Below the pieces are notes generated by a model. That model was not told the origin of the DNA, did no database searches, and worked only from the letters and a program-made list of their open reading frames with translations. Shown piece after piece: positions 1-6,405 of a stretch of 7,390 bases of DNA (position 1 is the stretch's first letter; the number at the start of each line of letters is the position of its first letter). Origin of the DNA: Duncaniella sp. (GTDB lineage Bacteria; Bacteroidota; Bacteroidia; Bacteroidales; Muribaculaceae); contig JAIDJD010000367.1 in NCBI GenBank assembly GCA_029052375.1, forward strand, positions 1 to 7,390, read 5' to 3'. The position numbers were made by a program, and so were the translations under genes.

Positions 1-360
1 TTCGAGCTCTGCGCCATCCAGGCCTTCAAGAAGGCATCTGAAAAGGCCGGTCCCGTGCTCCTCGAGCCTATCTTCAAGGTTGAAGTTGTGACTCCCGAAG
101 AAAGCATGGGTGACGTGATCGGTGACCTCAACAAGCGTCGTGGCCAGGTAGAAGGCATGGAGACAAGCCGCAGCGGTGCCCGCATCGTGAAGGCCAAGGC
201 TCCTCTTGCCGAAATGTTCGGCTATGTGACCGCCCTCCGTACCATCACTTCCGGTCGTGCCACATCGACAATGACATTCAGCCACTATGCCGAAGTGAGC
301 AGCTCGATTGCCAAGAGCGTACTCACCGAGTGCCAGGGCCGCGTTGACCTCATCAAGTAA
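1..360 (+). CDS. fusA: Elongation factor G, C-terminal part (5' end outside window)
   Basis: EF-G is the cytoplasmic GTPase that moves tRNAs and mRNA through the ribosome after each peptide bond, and it acts with RRF in ribosome recycling. Only the last 119 residues are present. The frame is open from base 1, and the GTG at 55 is an internal valine, not a start. The fragment covers the end of domain IV (FELCAIQAFKKASEKAGP) and all of domain V. It carries the family segments PVLLEPIFKVEV, GDVIGDLNKRRG and PLAEMFGYVTALR, and it ends TECQGRVDLIK before TAA at 358-360. The GTPase domain is not in view, so which EF-G paralogue this is cannot be proven. Its place 21 bases before rpsJ fits the housekeeping copy. 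There is no tuf gene between it and rpsJ, unlike the enterobacterial str operon. Confidence 0.96.
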   Translation, partial: FELCAIQAFKKASEKAGPVLLEPIFKVEVVTPEESMGDVIGDLNKRRGQVEGMETSRSGARIVKAKAPLAEMFGYVTALRTITSGRATSTMTFSHYAEVSSSIAKSVLTECQGRVDLIK

Positions 361-381
361 CACTTTCATTCAACTAACAAT

Positions 382-687
382 ATGGATCAAACAATCAGAA
401 TCAAACTGAAGTCCTATGACTACAACTTGGTTGACAAGTCGGCCGAGAAGATTGTGAAGACCGTTAAAGCGACTGGTGCCGTAATCAGCGGTCCCATACC
501 CCTGCCCACCCACCGTCGTGTCTTCACTGTCAACCGTTCGACCTTCGTCAACAAGAAGTCGCGCGAGCAGTTCCAGCTTTCGAGCTACAAGCGACTGATC
601 GATATCCACAACTCTACCGGCAAGACCGTAGACGCCCTCATGAAGCTCGAGCTTCCCTCAGGCGTTGAAGTGGAAATCAAGGTGTAA
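382..687 (+). CDS. rpsJ: 30S ribosomal protein S10 (uS10)
   Basis: S10 sits in the head of the small subunit and binds the 3' domain of 16S rRNA. As NusE it also joins NusB and NusG in transcription antitermination. The 101-residue product matches the usual length (103 in E. coli). Visible family segments are IRIKLKSYD at the N-terminus, SGPIPLPTHRRVFTVNRS around residues 36-53, NKKSREQF in the extended loop, and KLELPSGVEVEIKV at the C-terminus. The ATG at 382 is the only sensible start because the S10 N-terminus begins there. It has no Shine-Dalgarno, only an A/T-rich spacer. The gene lies 21 bases after fusA, which leaves no room for a long S10 leader of the E. coli type, so any feedback control must work differently. 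Confidence 0.98.
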   Translation: MDQTIRIKLKSYDYNLVDKSAEKIVKTVKATGAVISGPIPLPTHRRVFTVNRSTFVNKKSREQFQLSSYKRLIDIHNSTGKTVDALMKLELPSGVEVEIKV

Positions 688-761
688 TCGCCGATGCTCA
701 AAACAGGAATCAGTAAATCAAACAAAAGAATTTCAGTTCACATTTTCTAAATCAAAGAGAA
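688..761 (+). other. rpsJ-rplC spacer with an 18-codon open frame
   Basis: This 74-base spacer is strongly A-rich compared with the flanking genes. It contains a small open frame, ATG at 694 to TAA at 748-750, reading MLKTGISKSNKRISVHIF. The frame starts 6 bases after the rpsJ stop and ends 11 bases before the rplC start. I see no stable hairpin and no T-run. Like the real starts here, the frame has no Shine-Dalgarno. It may be chance, or a short translated leader that couples rpsJ and rplC translation. The peptide resembles nothing I recognise. Confidence 0.3.
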
Positions 762-1379
762 ATGCCAGGATTATTAGGAAAGAAAATCGGAATGACATCC
801 GTTTTCAGTGCCGACGGCAAGAACGTGCCGTGCACTGTTATCGAAGTAGGCCCCTGCGTAGTGACTCAAGTGAAAACAGCTGAGAAGGATGGCTATGAGG
901 CAGTGCAGCTCGGCTTCGAAGACAAGAAGGAGAAGCACACCACCGCCCCCATGGCCGGTCACTTCAAGAAAGCAGGAGTCGCTCCCCAGCGCCACTTGGC
1001 CGAGTTCAAAGGATTTGGCTCAGAGGTAAAACTTGGTGAGACCATCACCGTCGACCTCTTCAGCGAGGGCGACTTCGTCGACATCCAGGGAACCTCCAAG
1101 GGTAAAGGCTTCCAGGGCGTAGTAAAGCGCCACGGCTTCGGCGGCGTAGGCCAGTCTACACACGGCCAGCACAACCGTCTCCGCGCCCCCGGTTCTATCG
1201 GCGCCTGCTCCTATCCCGCTAAGGTGTTCAAAGGCATGCGCATGGCAGGCCAGATGGGCAACGAGAAAGTCACCGTTCAGAACCTCCAGGTTGTAAGCGT
1301 GATGCCCGAACACAACGTCCTCATCATCAAGGGTTCTATCCCCGGAAGCAAAGGTTCAATCGTATTAATCGAAAAGTAA
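762..1379 (+). CDS. rplC: 50S ribosomal protein L3 (uL3)
   Basis: L3 is a primary 23S rRNA binder that nucleates large-subunit assembly; its long central loop reaches toward the peptidyl-transferase centre. The product is 205 residues (209 in E. coli). It opens MPGLLGKKIGMTSVF and carries the signature region around residues 106-170, with GTSKGKGFQGVVKRHGF, then GSIGACSYPAKVFKG and MAGQMGNEKVTVQN. The glutamine that PrmB methylates in E. coli L3 lies in GQNQTP; here the aligned residues 147-152 are GACSYP, so that target is missing, which from memory is usual in Bacteroides relatives. The first codons (CCA GGA TTA TTA GGA) are AT-rich compared with the rest of the gene. The stop at 1377-1379 directly abuts the rplD ATG. 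Confidence 0.98.
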   Translation: MPGLLGKKIGMTSVFSADGKNVPCTVIEVGPCVVTQVKTAEKDGYEAVQLGFEDKKEKHTTAPMAGHFKKAGVAPQRHLAEFKGFGSEVKLGETITVDLFSEGDFVDIQGTSKGKGFQGVVKRHGFGGVGQSTHGQHNRLRAPGSIGACSYPAKVFKGMRMAGQMGNEKVTVQNLQVVSVMPEHNVLIIKGSIPGSKGSIVLIEK

Positions 1380-2000
1380 ATGGAAGTCGCAATCTACAAT
1401 ATCAAAGGCGAAGACACCGGCCGCAAGGCAACTCTCGCCGACGAGGTGTTTGCCGTTGACCCCAACGAGCACGCCGTATACCTCGACGTCAAGCAGTACC
1501 TCGCCAACCAGCGCCAGGGCACCCATAAGTCCAAGGAGCGCAGCGAGGTCTCCGGCTCCACACGCAAGCTCCACAAGCAGAAGGGCGGCGGCGGCAGCCG
1601 TATCGGCGACATCAACTCGCCCGTCCTCGTAGGCGGCGGCCGCGTATTCGGCCCCCGTCCCCGTGACTATCGCTTCAAGCTCAACAAGAAGGTTAAGCAG
1701 CTCGGACGCCGCAGCGCCCTCACTTGCAAGCTTCAGGATTCGCAGATCATCGTAGTCGAAAACTTCAGCCTCGACGCCCCCAAGACTAAAGAAATGGTAA
1801 ATATTGCTAAAAATCTTAAAGTCGAGGGCAAAAAGGCACTCTTCGTTTTACCGACTGAAAATAAAAACGTAACTTTGTCTGTCCGTAATATACCCAACGC
1901 ACAGACCATCGTTGCGTCGGACGTGAACACCTACGTCGTGATGAACTCGAACGCCATCATCCTCACTGAGGGCGCCCTCGAGTCCATCAATAACATCTGA
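1380..2000 (+). CDS. rplD: 50S ribosomal protein L4 (uL4)
   Basis: L4 binds domain I of 23S rRNA early in assembly, and its long loop lines the narrow part of the peptide exit tunnel. In E. coli it also represses the S10 operon, but no matching leader is seen here. The product has 206 residues (201 in E. coli). The globular N-terminus is followed by the loop at about residues 46-100, with KSKERSEVSGSTRK, the glycine-rich tip KGGGGSRIGD (68-77) and GGGRVFGPRPRDY. The start overlaps no base of rplC but follows its stop immediately, which suggests translational coupling. Codons 141-173 (about 1800-1898) are unusually AT-rich for this cluster, using AAT, CTT, TTA, TTG and ATA where neighbours use C-ending codons; the protein sequence still fits L4 there. 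Confidence 0.98.
   Translation: MEVAIYNIKGEDTGRKATLADEVFAVDPNEHAVYLDVKQYLANQRQGTHKSKERSEVSGSTRKLHKQKGGGGSRIGDINSPVLVGGGRVFGPRPRDYRFKLNKKVKQLGRRSALTCKLQDSQIIVVENFSLDAPKTKEMVNIAKNLKVEGKKALFVLPTENKNVTLSVRNIPNAQTIVASDVNTYVVMNSNAIILTEGALESINNI
1842..1877 (+). promoter_or_regulatory. Possible internal Bacteroidota-type promoter inside rplD
   Basis: TAACTTTG at 1870-1877 exactly matches the Bacteroidota -7 consensus TAnnTTTG, and by eye it is the only such match I found on the + strand. A T-rich stretch, TTCGTTTT (1842-1849), lies about 20 bases upstream where a -33 element (TTTG) would be expected, but the match there is imperfect. The motif sits in an AT-rich patch, 27 G/C in 80 bases over 1801-1880, against 42 in 60 over 1621-1680. 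A transcript would start near 1884 and serve rplW onward. The motif is also part of the L4 coding sequence, so chance is quite possible. Confidence 0.25.
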
Positions 2001-2031
2001 GCCATACCGAGTAAATAAGAAGCAACTGAAC

Positions 2032-2322
2032 ATGGAAATCTCTATCAAGCCCATCGTCACCGAGAAGGCCTCTCGTCTCACCGAGAAGGCCAATCGCTAT
2101 ACCTTCGCCGTTACTCCCGAGGCCAACAAGTACCAGATCAAGAGCCTCGTCGAGAAGCTCTACGGCGTCAAGGTAACCCGCGTCAACACAATCAATGTCC
2201 GTTCCAAGAACAAGTCTCGCTGGACCAAGAGCGGCCTGCTCCGCGGCAACACCGCCGCCTGGAAGAAGGCCATCGTGGACCTCGCAGAAGGACAGAACAT
2301 TGACTTCTATAGCAATATCTAA
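2032..2322 (+). CDS. rplW: 50S ribosomal protein L23 (uL23)
   Basis: L23 sits at the mouth of the peptide exit tunnel and is the docking site for trigger factor and a contact for the signal recognition particle. The product is 96 residues (100 in E. coli). It shows the family N-terminus IKPIVTEKASRL, where E11 matches the glutamate that contacts trigger factor in E. coli (E18). It continues with YTFAVTPEANKYQIKSLVEKLYGVKVTRVNT in pieces of the usual order and ends with WKKAIVDLAEGQNIDFY. The start ATG follows an A-rich 31-base spacer without a Shine-Dalgarno. Only 6 bases separate it from rplB, so the two are probably translated in tandem. Confidence 0.97.
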   Translation: MEISIKPIVTEKASRLTEKANRYTFAVTPEANKYQIKSLVEKLYGVKVTRVNTINVRSKNKSRWTKSGLLRGNTAAWKKAIVDLAEGQNIDFYSNI

Positions 2323-2328
2323 ACAAAA

Positions 2329-3156
2329 ATGGCAGTAAGAAAATTCAAGCCCACAACCCCTGGGCAGCGGCACAAAGTTATCGGAGTGTTCAAAGGTACC
2401 ATCACTGCTACCACTCCGGAGAAATCTCTTACAGTCGGCAAGAAGGCATCCGGCGGCCGCAATGCCGAAGGACACCTCACCACTCGCTACCTTGGTGGTG
2501 GCCACAAGCGCAAATACCGCATCATAGACTTTAAGAGAACAAAGGACGGCGTACCCGCAGTCGTCAAGACCATCGAGTACGACCCCAACCGCTCGGCCCG
2601 AATCGCCCTCCTCTTCTACAAGGACGGCGCCAAGGCCTACATCATTGCACCCAACGGCCTCAAAGTAGGCGACGTGCTCATGTCCGGACCCGACGCTCAG
2701 CCCGAGGTAGGCAATTGCCTCCCCCTGGCCAACATCCCCGTCGGCACACTCATCCACAACATCGAGCTCCGTCCCGGCCAGGGCGCCTTCATGGCACGCT
2801 CGGCCGGCACCTTCGCACAGCTCGTCTCCCGCGAAGGCGCGTATGCAATCGTCAAGTTACCCTCAGGCGAGACCCGCAAGATCCTCGCGGCCTGCCGCGC
2901 CACCGTCGGTGTCGTAGGCAACTCCGAGCACTCGCTCGAACGCTCCGGCAAGGCCGGCCGCTCGCGCTGGCTCGGACGCCGCCCCCGCAACCGCGGCGTC
3001 GTCATGAACCCTGTAGACCACCCCATGGGCGGTGGCGAAGGCCGTGCATCCGGCGGTCATCCCCGCTCGCGCAAGGGCCTCTACGCAAAGGGCCTCAAGA
3101 CACGCGCTCCCAAGAAGCACTCGTCGAAGTATATCATCGAGCGCCGCAAGAAGTAA
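2329..3156 (+). CDS. rplB: 50S ribosomal protein L2 (uL2)
   Basis: L2 is among the most conserved ribosomal proteins. It binds 23S rRNA domain IV, helps subunit joining, and lies near the peptidyl-transferase centre. The 275-residue product (273 in E. coli) shows the OB-fold and SH3-like body, with GGGHKRKYRIIDFKR around residues 56-70, the rRNA-binding IEYDPNRSARIALL, and the C-terminal region NPVDHPMGGGEGR from residue 227. The key histidine, H229 in E. coli literature numbering, is kept as H231. The second histidine of the E. coli HPHGGGEG motif is methionine here (M233), which I recall as common in Bacteroidota. The start context is ACAAAAATG with no Shine-Dalgarno, and AT-rich codons (GCA GTA AGA AAA) follow. 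Confidence 0.98.
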   Translation: MAVRKFKPTTPGQRHKVIGVFKGTITATTPEKSLTVGKKASGGRNAEGHLTTRYLGGGHKRKYRIIDFKRTKDGVPAVVKTIEYDPNRSARIALLFYKDGAKAYIIAPNGLKVGDVLMSGPDAQPEVGNCLPLANIPVGTLIHNIELRPGQGAFMARSAGTFAQLVSREGAYAIVKLPSGETRKILAACRATVGVVGNSEHSLERSGKAGRSRWLGRRPRNRGVVMNPVDHPMGGGEGRASGGHPRSRKGLYAKGLKTRAPKKHSSKYIIERRKK

Positions 3157-3236
3157 TCAGCTTCCTGAGACACTCCTGACATTACCCTCGACAGTAGGAA
3201 ACAGTAACAAGACATTCAAAAAGCAACGCATACCTC
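3157..3236 (+). repeat. rplB-rpsS spacer with short direct repeats
   Basis: This is the longest spacer between two genes in the window, at 80 bases. It holds several short direct repeats: TCCTGA at 3163-3168 and 3174-3179; a tandem 10-mer ACAGTAGGAA / ACAGTAACAA at 3191-3210 (8 of 10 identical); and GACATT at 3178-3183 and 3211-3216. A weak bulged stem can be drawn between TCCT-AC (3174-3180) and GTAGGA (3194-3199). There is no T-run, so I do not call a terminator, and no promoter consensus is seen. The repeats may be chance in low-complexity sequence. Confidence 0.35.
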
Positions 3237-3506
3237 ATGAGTCGTTCATTGAAAAAAGGCCCGTTCATCAGCGTCAAGCTCGAGAAGAAGGTCGCAGCCA
3301 TGGAAGAATCCGGCAAGAAGGCAGTCATCAAGACCTGGAGCCGCGCATCCATGATCGCACCCGAATTCGTCGGCCACACTTTCGCTGTACACAACGGCAA
3401 TAAGTTCATCCCCGTCTACGTGACCGAGAACATGGTTGGCCACAAGCTCGGAGAGTTCGCCCCCACACGAACCTTCCGCGGCCACTCCGGCAACCGCAAG
3501 AAGTAA
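3237..3506 (+). CDS. rpsS: 30S ribosomal protein S19 (uS19)
   Basis: S19 lies in the head of the small subunit, pairs with S13, and takes part in the B1a bridge region near the A-site tRNA. The product is 89 residues (92 in E. coli). Nearly the whole protein is recognisable: MSRSLKKGPFI at the N-terminus, IKTWSRASMIAPEFVGHTF in the middle, and the signature VTENMVGHKLGEFAPTRTF followed by RGHSGNRKK at the end. The ATG at 3237 is fixed by the conserved SRSLKKGPF start. Its first codons are AT-rich (AGT CGT TCA TTG AAA AAA), then the gene changes to C-ending codons. The spacers on both sides are relatively long, 80 and 53 bases. Confidence 0.98.
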   Translation: MSRSLKKGPFISVKLEKKVAAMEESGKKAVIKTWSRASMIAPEFVGHTFAVHNGNKFIPVYVTENMVGHKLGEFAPTRTFRGHSGNRKK

Positions 3507-3559
3507 CAACGGGCCCTGATATAACTAATTCACACCAAAAACAGAAGAATTAAAATACA

Positions 3560-3970
3560 ATGGGTGTAAGAAAAAGAAACTCAGCAGAACTCCGCAAAGC
3601 CGAGCAGAAGACTGTCGCTTTCGCCAAGCTGCTCAACATACCCACCTCACCCCGCAAGATGCGCCTCGTGGTCGACATGATCCGCGGCGTCGAGGTGAAC
3701 CGCGCCCTCGGCATCCTCAAGTTCTCCAACAAGGAGGCCGCCGCACGCGTCGAGAAGCTTCTCCTCTCGGCCATCGCCAACTGGGAAGCCAAGAACGAGC
3801 GCAAAGCCGACGAAGGCGAGCTCTACGTAGCATCCGTCATGGTAGGCTGCGCCCCCATGCTCAAGCGCCTCCGCCCCGCACCCCAGGGCCGCGGCTACCG
3901 CATCCGCAAGCGCTCCAACCACGTTACCCTCGTGGTAGACACTATCGAAAACAAAAACGCCAAAGCATAA
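3560..3970 (+). CDS. rplV: 50S ribosomal protein L22 (uL22)
   Basis: L22 touches all domains of 23S rRNA; its long beta-hairpin forms part of the exit-tunnel constriction with L4, a place where macrolide resistance changes occur in other bacteria. The product is 136 residues, longer than E. coli L22 (110). The extra length is an N-terminal extension of roughly 15-20 residues and a short tail, ENKNAKA. The core starts near AFAKLLNIPTSPRKMRLVVD, and the hairpin is SVMVGCAPMLKRLRPAPQGR at about residues 92-111, followed by IRKRSNHVTLVV. I kept the ATG at 3560 because the upstream A-rich spacer resembles the other starts and the extension MGVRKRNSAELRKAE looks like that of Bacteroides L22. It lies 3 bases before rpsC. 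Confidence 0.97.
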   Translation: MGVRKRNSAELRKAEQKTVAFAKLLNIPTSPRKMRLVVDMIRGVEVNRALGILKFSNKEAAARVEKLLLSAIANWEAKNERKADEGELYVASVMVGCAPMLKRLRPAPQGRGYRIRKRSNHVTLVVDTIENKNAKA

Positions 3971-3973
3971 CAA

Positions 3974-4711
3974 ATGGGACAGAAAGTAAATCCTATCAGC
4001 AATCGTCTGGGTGTAATCCGCGGCTGGGACTCCAACTGGTATGGCGGTAAGAAATACGGCGATACCCTCCTTGAAGACTCACGTCTCCGCAAGTACCTCA
4101 ACGCCCGCCTTGCAAAGTGCAGCGTTTCGCGCGTAGTAATCGAGCGCACAATGAAGCTCATCACCATCACCATCTGCACCTCTCGCCCCGGCCTCATCAT
4201 CGGCAAGGGCGGCCAGGATGTCGACAAGCTGAAGGAAGAGCTCAAGAAGATCACCGACAAGGAAGTCCAGATCAACGTATACGAGGTCAAGCGTCCCGAA
4301 CTCGACGCCCAGATCGTAGCCTCGAACATCGCCCGCCAGATCGAAGGCAAGACCGCATACCGCCGCGCTGTCAAGATGGCTGTCGCAGCATCCATGCGTG
4401 CCGGTGCCGAAGGCATCAAGATCCAGATCGCCGGCCGCCTCAACGGCGCCGAGATGGCCCGCTCCGAGATGTTCAAGGAAGGCCGCACACCCCTGCACAC
4501 TCTCCGTGCCGACATCGACTATGCCCTCGTCGAGGCCCACACCAAGGTAGGCGTCATCGGCGTTAAGGTATGGATCTGCCGCGGCGAGGTGTACGGCAAG
4601 CGCGATCTCGCCCCCAACTACACCAACGGCCAGAAAGAGGCTCGCGGACCCCAGCAGGGCTCCGGCGCTCCCCGCCGAGGCGGATTCCGCAAACCCAAAA
4701 ACAACCGTTAA
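3974..4711 (+). CDS. rpsC: 30S ribosomal protein S3 (uS3)
   Basis: S3 forms, with S4 and S5, the mRNA entry channel and helicase site of the small subunit; it binds the 16S head with S10 and S14. The product is 245 residues (233 in E. coli). It begins with the invariant MGQKVNPI. It has a type II KH domain with the GXXG loop GKGG at residues 77-80 within RPGLIIGKGGQDVDKLKEEL. The C-terminal domain shows GAEGIKIQIAGRLNGAEMAR and TPLHTLRADIDYALVEAHT. It ends in a basic, glycine- and proline-rich tail (QQGSGAPRRGGFRKPKNNR), which varies among species. Only 3 bases separate it from rplV, so coupled translation is likely. Confidence 0.98.
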   Translation: MGQKVNPISNRLGVIRGWDSNWYGGKKYGDTLLEDSRLRKYLNARLAKCSVSRVVIERTMKLITITICTSRPGLIIGKGGQDVDKLKEELKKITDKEVQINVYEVKRPELDAQIVASNIARQIEGKTAYRRAVKMAVAASMRAGAEGIKIQIAGRLNGAEMARSEMFKEGRTPLHTLRADIDYALVEAHTKVGVIGVKVWICRGEVYGKRDLAPNYTNGQKEARGPQQGSGAPRRGGFRKPKNNR

Positions 4712-4733
4712 ACCAACCATCTGATTCAACACA

Positions 4734-5165
<432 letters not shown>

Positions 5166-5171
5166 CCTATC

Positions 5172-5369
5172 ATGAAGAAAGAGAATTTCGCTGAAGTTAC
5201 CACACAGGATCTCCGCGACCGCCTCGAGCAGATGGAGCTCGAATACCTCCAGCTCAAAGCCAACCACGCCGTCTCGCCCCTCGACAGCCCCGCAAAGATC
5301 ACCCGCGCCCGCAAGGAAATAGCCCGCGTCAAGACCGAGCTCCGCGCACGCGAACTCAATATCAAGTAA
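5172..5369 (+). CDS. rpmC: 50S ribosomal protein L29 (uL29)
   Basis: L29 is a small helical protein at the tunnel exit next to L23, near where trigger factor and the signal recognition particle bind. The product has 65 residues (63 in E. coli) and is predicted to be two long antiparallel helices. The N-terminal part has VTTQDLRDRLEQMELEYLQL, and the family motif comes near residues 38-55 as SPLDSPAKITRARKEIARVK. It ends TELRARELNIK. The ATG at 5172 is supported by the KKENFAEVTT N-terminus and the lack of another start before the helix. It lies between rplP and rpsQ as in nearly all bacteria. Confidence 0.96.
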   Translation: MKKENFAEVTTQDLRDRLEQMELEYLQLKANHAVSPLDSPAKITRARKEIARVKTELRARELNIK

Positions 5370-5401
5370 AACCCCTCGTAAACCATACTCAACACAAAGA
5401 C

Positions 5402-5659
5402 ATGGAAAAGAGAAATCTCAGAAAAGAACGCATCGGGGTTGTTTCCAGCAACAAGGGTGACAAGACCATCACCGTAATGGTGAAGTGGAAGGAGAAACAC
5501 CCCATCTACGGCAAGTTCGTGAACAAGACCAAGAAGTACCACGCTCACGACGAGAAGAACGAGTGCTCCGTAGGCGACACCGTACGCCTCATGGAGACAC
5601 GCCCCCTCTCCAAGACCAAGCGCTGGCGTCTGGTCGAAATCATCGAAAAAGTAAAGTAA
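5402..5659 (+). CDS. rpsQ: 30S ribosomal protein S17 (uS17)
   Basis: S17 is a primary binder of the 5' domain of 16S rRNA with an OB fold. The product is 85 residues (84 in E. coli). It shows RNLRKERIGVVSSNKGDKTI at the N-terminus, then KHPIYGKFVNKTKKYHAHDE, and the signature VGDTVRLMETRPLSKTKRW at residues 57-75. The first codons use AGA twice (residues 4 and 7), rare in the body of these genes, where CGC and CGT prevail. In E. coli the S10 operon ends here; in this genome only 19 bases lie before rplN and no terminator or promoter is visible, so transcription very likely continues. Confidence 0.98.
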   Translation: MEKRNLRKERIGVVSSNKGDKTITVMVKWKEKHPIYGKFVNKTKKYHAHDEKNECSVGDTVRLMETRPLSKTKRWRLVEIIEKVK

Positions 5660-5678
5660 GCAGAATAAAGTCAAGCAA

Positions 5679-6047
5679 ATGATACAGACTGAAAGCCGTT
5701 TAACCGTCGCTGACAACAGCGGCGCCAAAGAAGCCCTCTGCATCCACGTTCTCGGTGGCACCGGCCGTCGCTACGCCTCCGTGGGAGACATCATCGTAGT
5801 CTCCGTCAAGAGCGTGATTCCCTCCTCAGACATCAAGAAGGGCACAGTGTCGAAGGCAGTCGTGGTCCGCACCAAGAAGGAGATCCGCCGTCCCGACGGA
5901 TCGTACATCCGCTTTGACGACAACGCCTGCGTGCTTCTCAACAACGCCGGCGAGCTCCGCGGCACCCGTATCTTCGGTCCCGTCGCACGCGAGCTCCGCG
6001 CCGCCAACCAGATGAAGATCGTCTCCCTCGCACCCGAGGTACTCTAA
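5679..6047 (+). CDS. rplN: 50S ribosomal protein L14 (uL14)
   Basis: L14 binds 23S rRNA at the subunit interface, forms bridges to 16S rRNA, and is the binding site of the silencing factor RsfS. The product is 122 residues (123 in E. coli) and conserved end to end. It opens MIQTESRLTVADNSGAKEAL, has GGTGRRYASVGDIIVVSVK in the centre, and carries the family signature GELRGTRIFGPVARELR at residues 91-107. The ATG at 5679 is fixed by the invariant MIQ start; the upstream sequence AAGTCAAGCAAATG has no proper Shine-Dalgarno. It is the first gene of the spc block. Confidence 0.98.
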   Translation: MIQTESRLTVADNSGAKEALCIHVLGGTGRRYASVGDIIVVSVKSVIPSSDIKKGTVSKAVVVRTKKEIRRPDGSYIRFDDNACVLLNNAGELRGTRIFGPVARELRAANQMKIVSLAPEVL

Positions 6048-6087
6048 ACCACCCCCACAACCCACAACCTTAAGACTTAAAGCAATC

Positions 6088-6405
6088 ATGCACAAGTTAC
6101 ATATCAAAAAAGGCGACAACGTCTACGTCCTTGCCGGCGAAGACCGCGGCAAAGAGGGTCGTGTGCTCAAAGTCCTCACCCGCGAGATGAAGGCTATCGT
6201 CGAGGGCATCAACATGGTCACCAAGGCCACCAAGCCCAACGCACAGCACCCCCAGGGAGGCCTCATCAAGAAGGAAGCCCCCATCGCCATCTCCAACATC
6301 GCCCTCATCGACCCCAAGTCCGGCAAGCCTACCCGCGTGAGCATCCGCCGCGAAGATGGCAAAGTAATCCGCATCGCTAAGAAATCAGGAGAGGAGATTA
6401 AATAA
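6088..6405 (+). CDS. rplX: 50S ribosomal protein L24 (uL24)
   Basis: L24 is an early assembly initiator that binds the 5' region of 23S rRNA and later sits close to the tunnel exit. The product is 105 residues (104 in E. coli). The N-terminal KOW motif is clear: KKGDNVYVLAGEDRGKEGRV at residues 7-26, followed by VEGINMVTKATKPNAQHPQG. The later part has IAISNIALIDPKSGKPTRV and it ends KKSGEEIK. Its stop TAA (6403-6405) shares its last A with the ATG of rplE, the only true gene overlap in the window, which suggests termination-reinitiation coupling. The 40-base spacer upstream contains CTTAAGACTTAA but no clear regulatory hairpin. Confidence 0.98.
   Translation: MHKLHIKKGDNVYVLAGEDRGKEGRVLKVLTREMKAIVEGINMVTKATKPNAQHPQGGLIKKEAPIAISNIALIDPKSGKPTRVSIRREDGKVIRIAKKSGEEIK
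6387..6396 (+). promoter_or_regulatory. SD-like purine run before rplE
   Basis: AGGAGAGGAG lies inside the last codons of rplX, ending 8 bases before the rplE ATG at 6405. This is ideal Shine-Dalgarno spacing and contains GGAG twice. It stands out because no other start in this window has such a motif. It also encodes the tail residues S-G-E-E of L24, so selection on the protein may explain it. Bacteroidota generally do not use SD pairing, so its function is uncertain. Confidence 0.4.

Noticed and set aside
55..57. GTG as a start of a separate small gene at 55
   Set aside because: The frame is open upstream to base 1 with EF-G residues, so this is an internal valine of fusA.
1200..1217. Loss of the PrmB-methylated glutamine region in L3 (GACSYP instead of GQNQTP)
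   Set aside because: From memory this is the normal sequence in Bacteroides-type L3, so it is a lineage trait and not a special feature of this genome.
1987..2757. Minus-strand open frame of 256 codons opposite rplW and rplB
   Set aside because: Same reason: shadow of strongly biased codons in real genes; the low-complexity Val/Gly/Asp/Leu-rich composition is typical of such antisense frames.
2715..3179. + strand frame of 154 codons overlapping rplB and running past its end
   Set aside because: Arg/Pro/His-rich out-of-frame reading of rplB; the frame ends in the spacer with no family match.
4117..4566. + strand frame in rpsC with a histidine-rich run and many Arg/Pro codons
   Set aside because: Out-of-frame reading of the rpsC GC-rich codons; the histidine run comes from the CATCACCATC stretch that codes for Ile-Thr residues of S3.
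6070..6080. TTAAG-A-CTTAA inverted repeat in the rplN-rplX spacer
   Set aside because: The stem is only A/T pairs apart from one, and the loop is too small for a stable hairpin; no T-run; likely chance.
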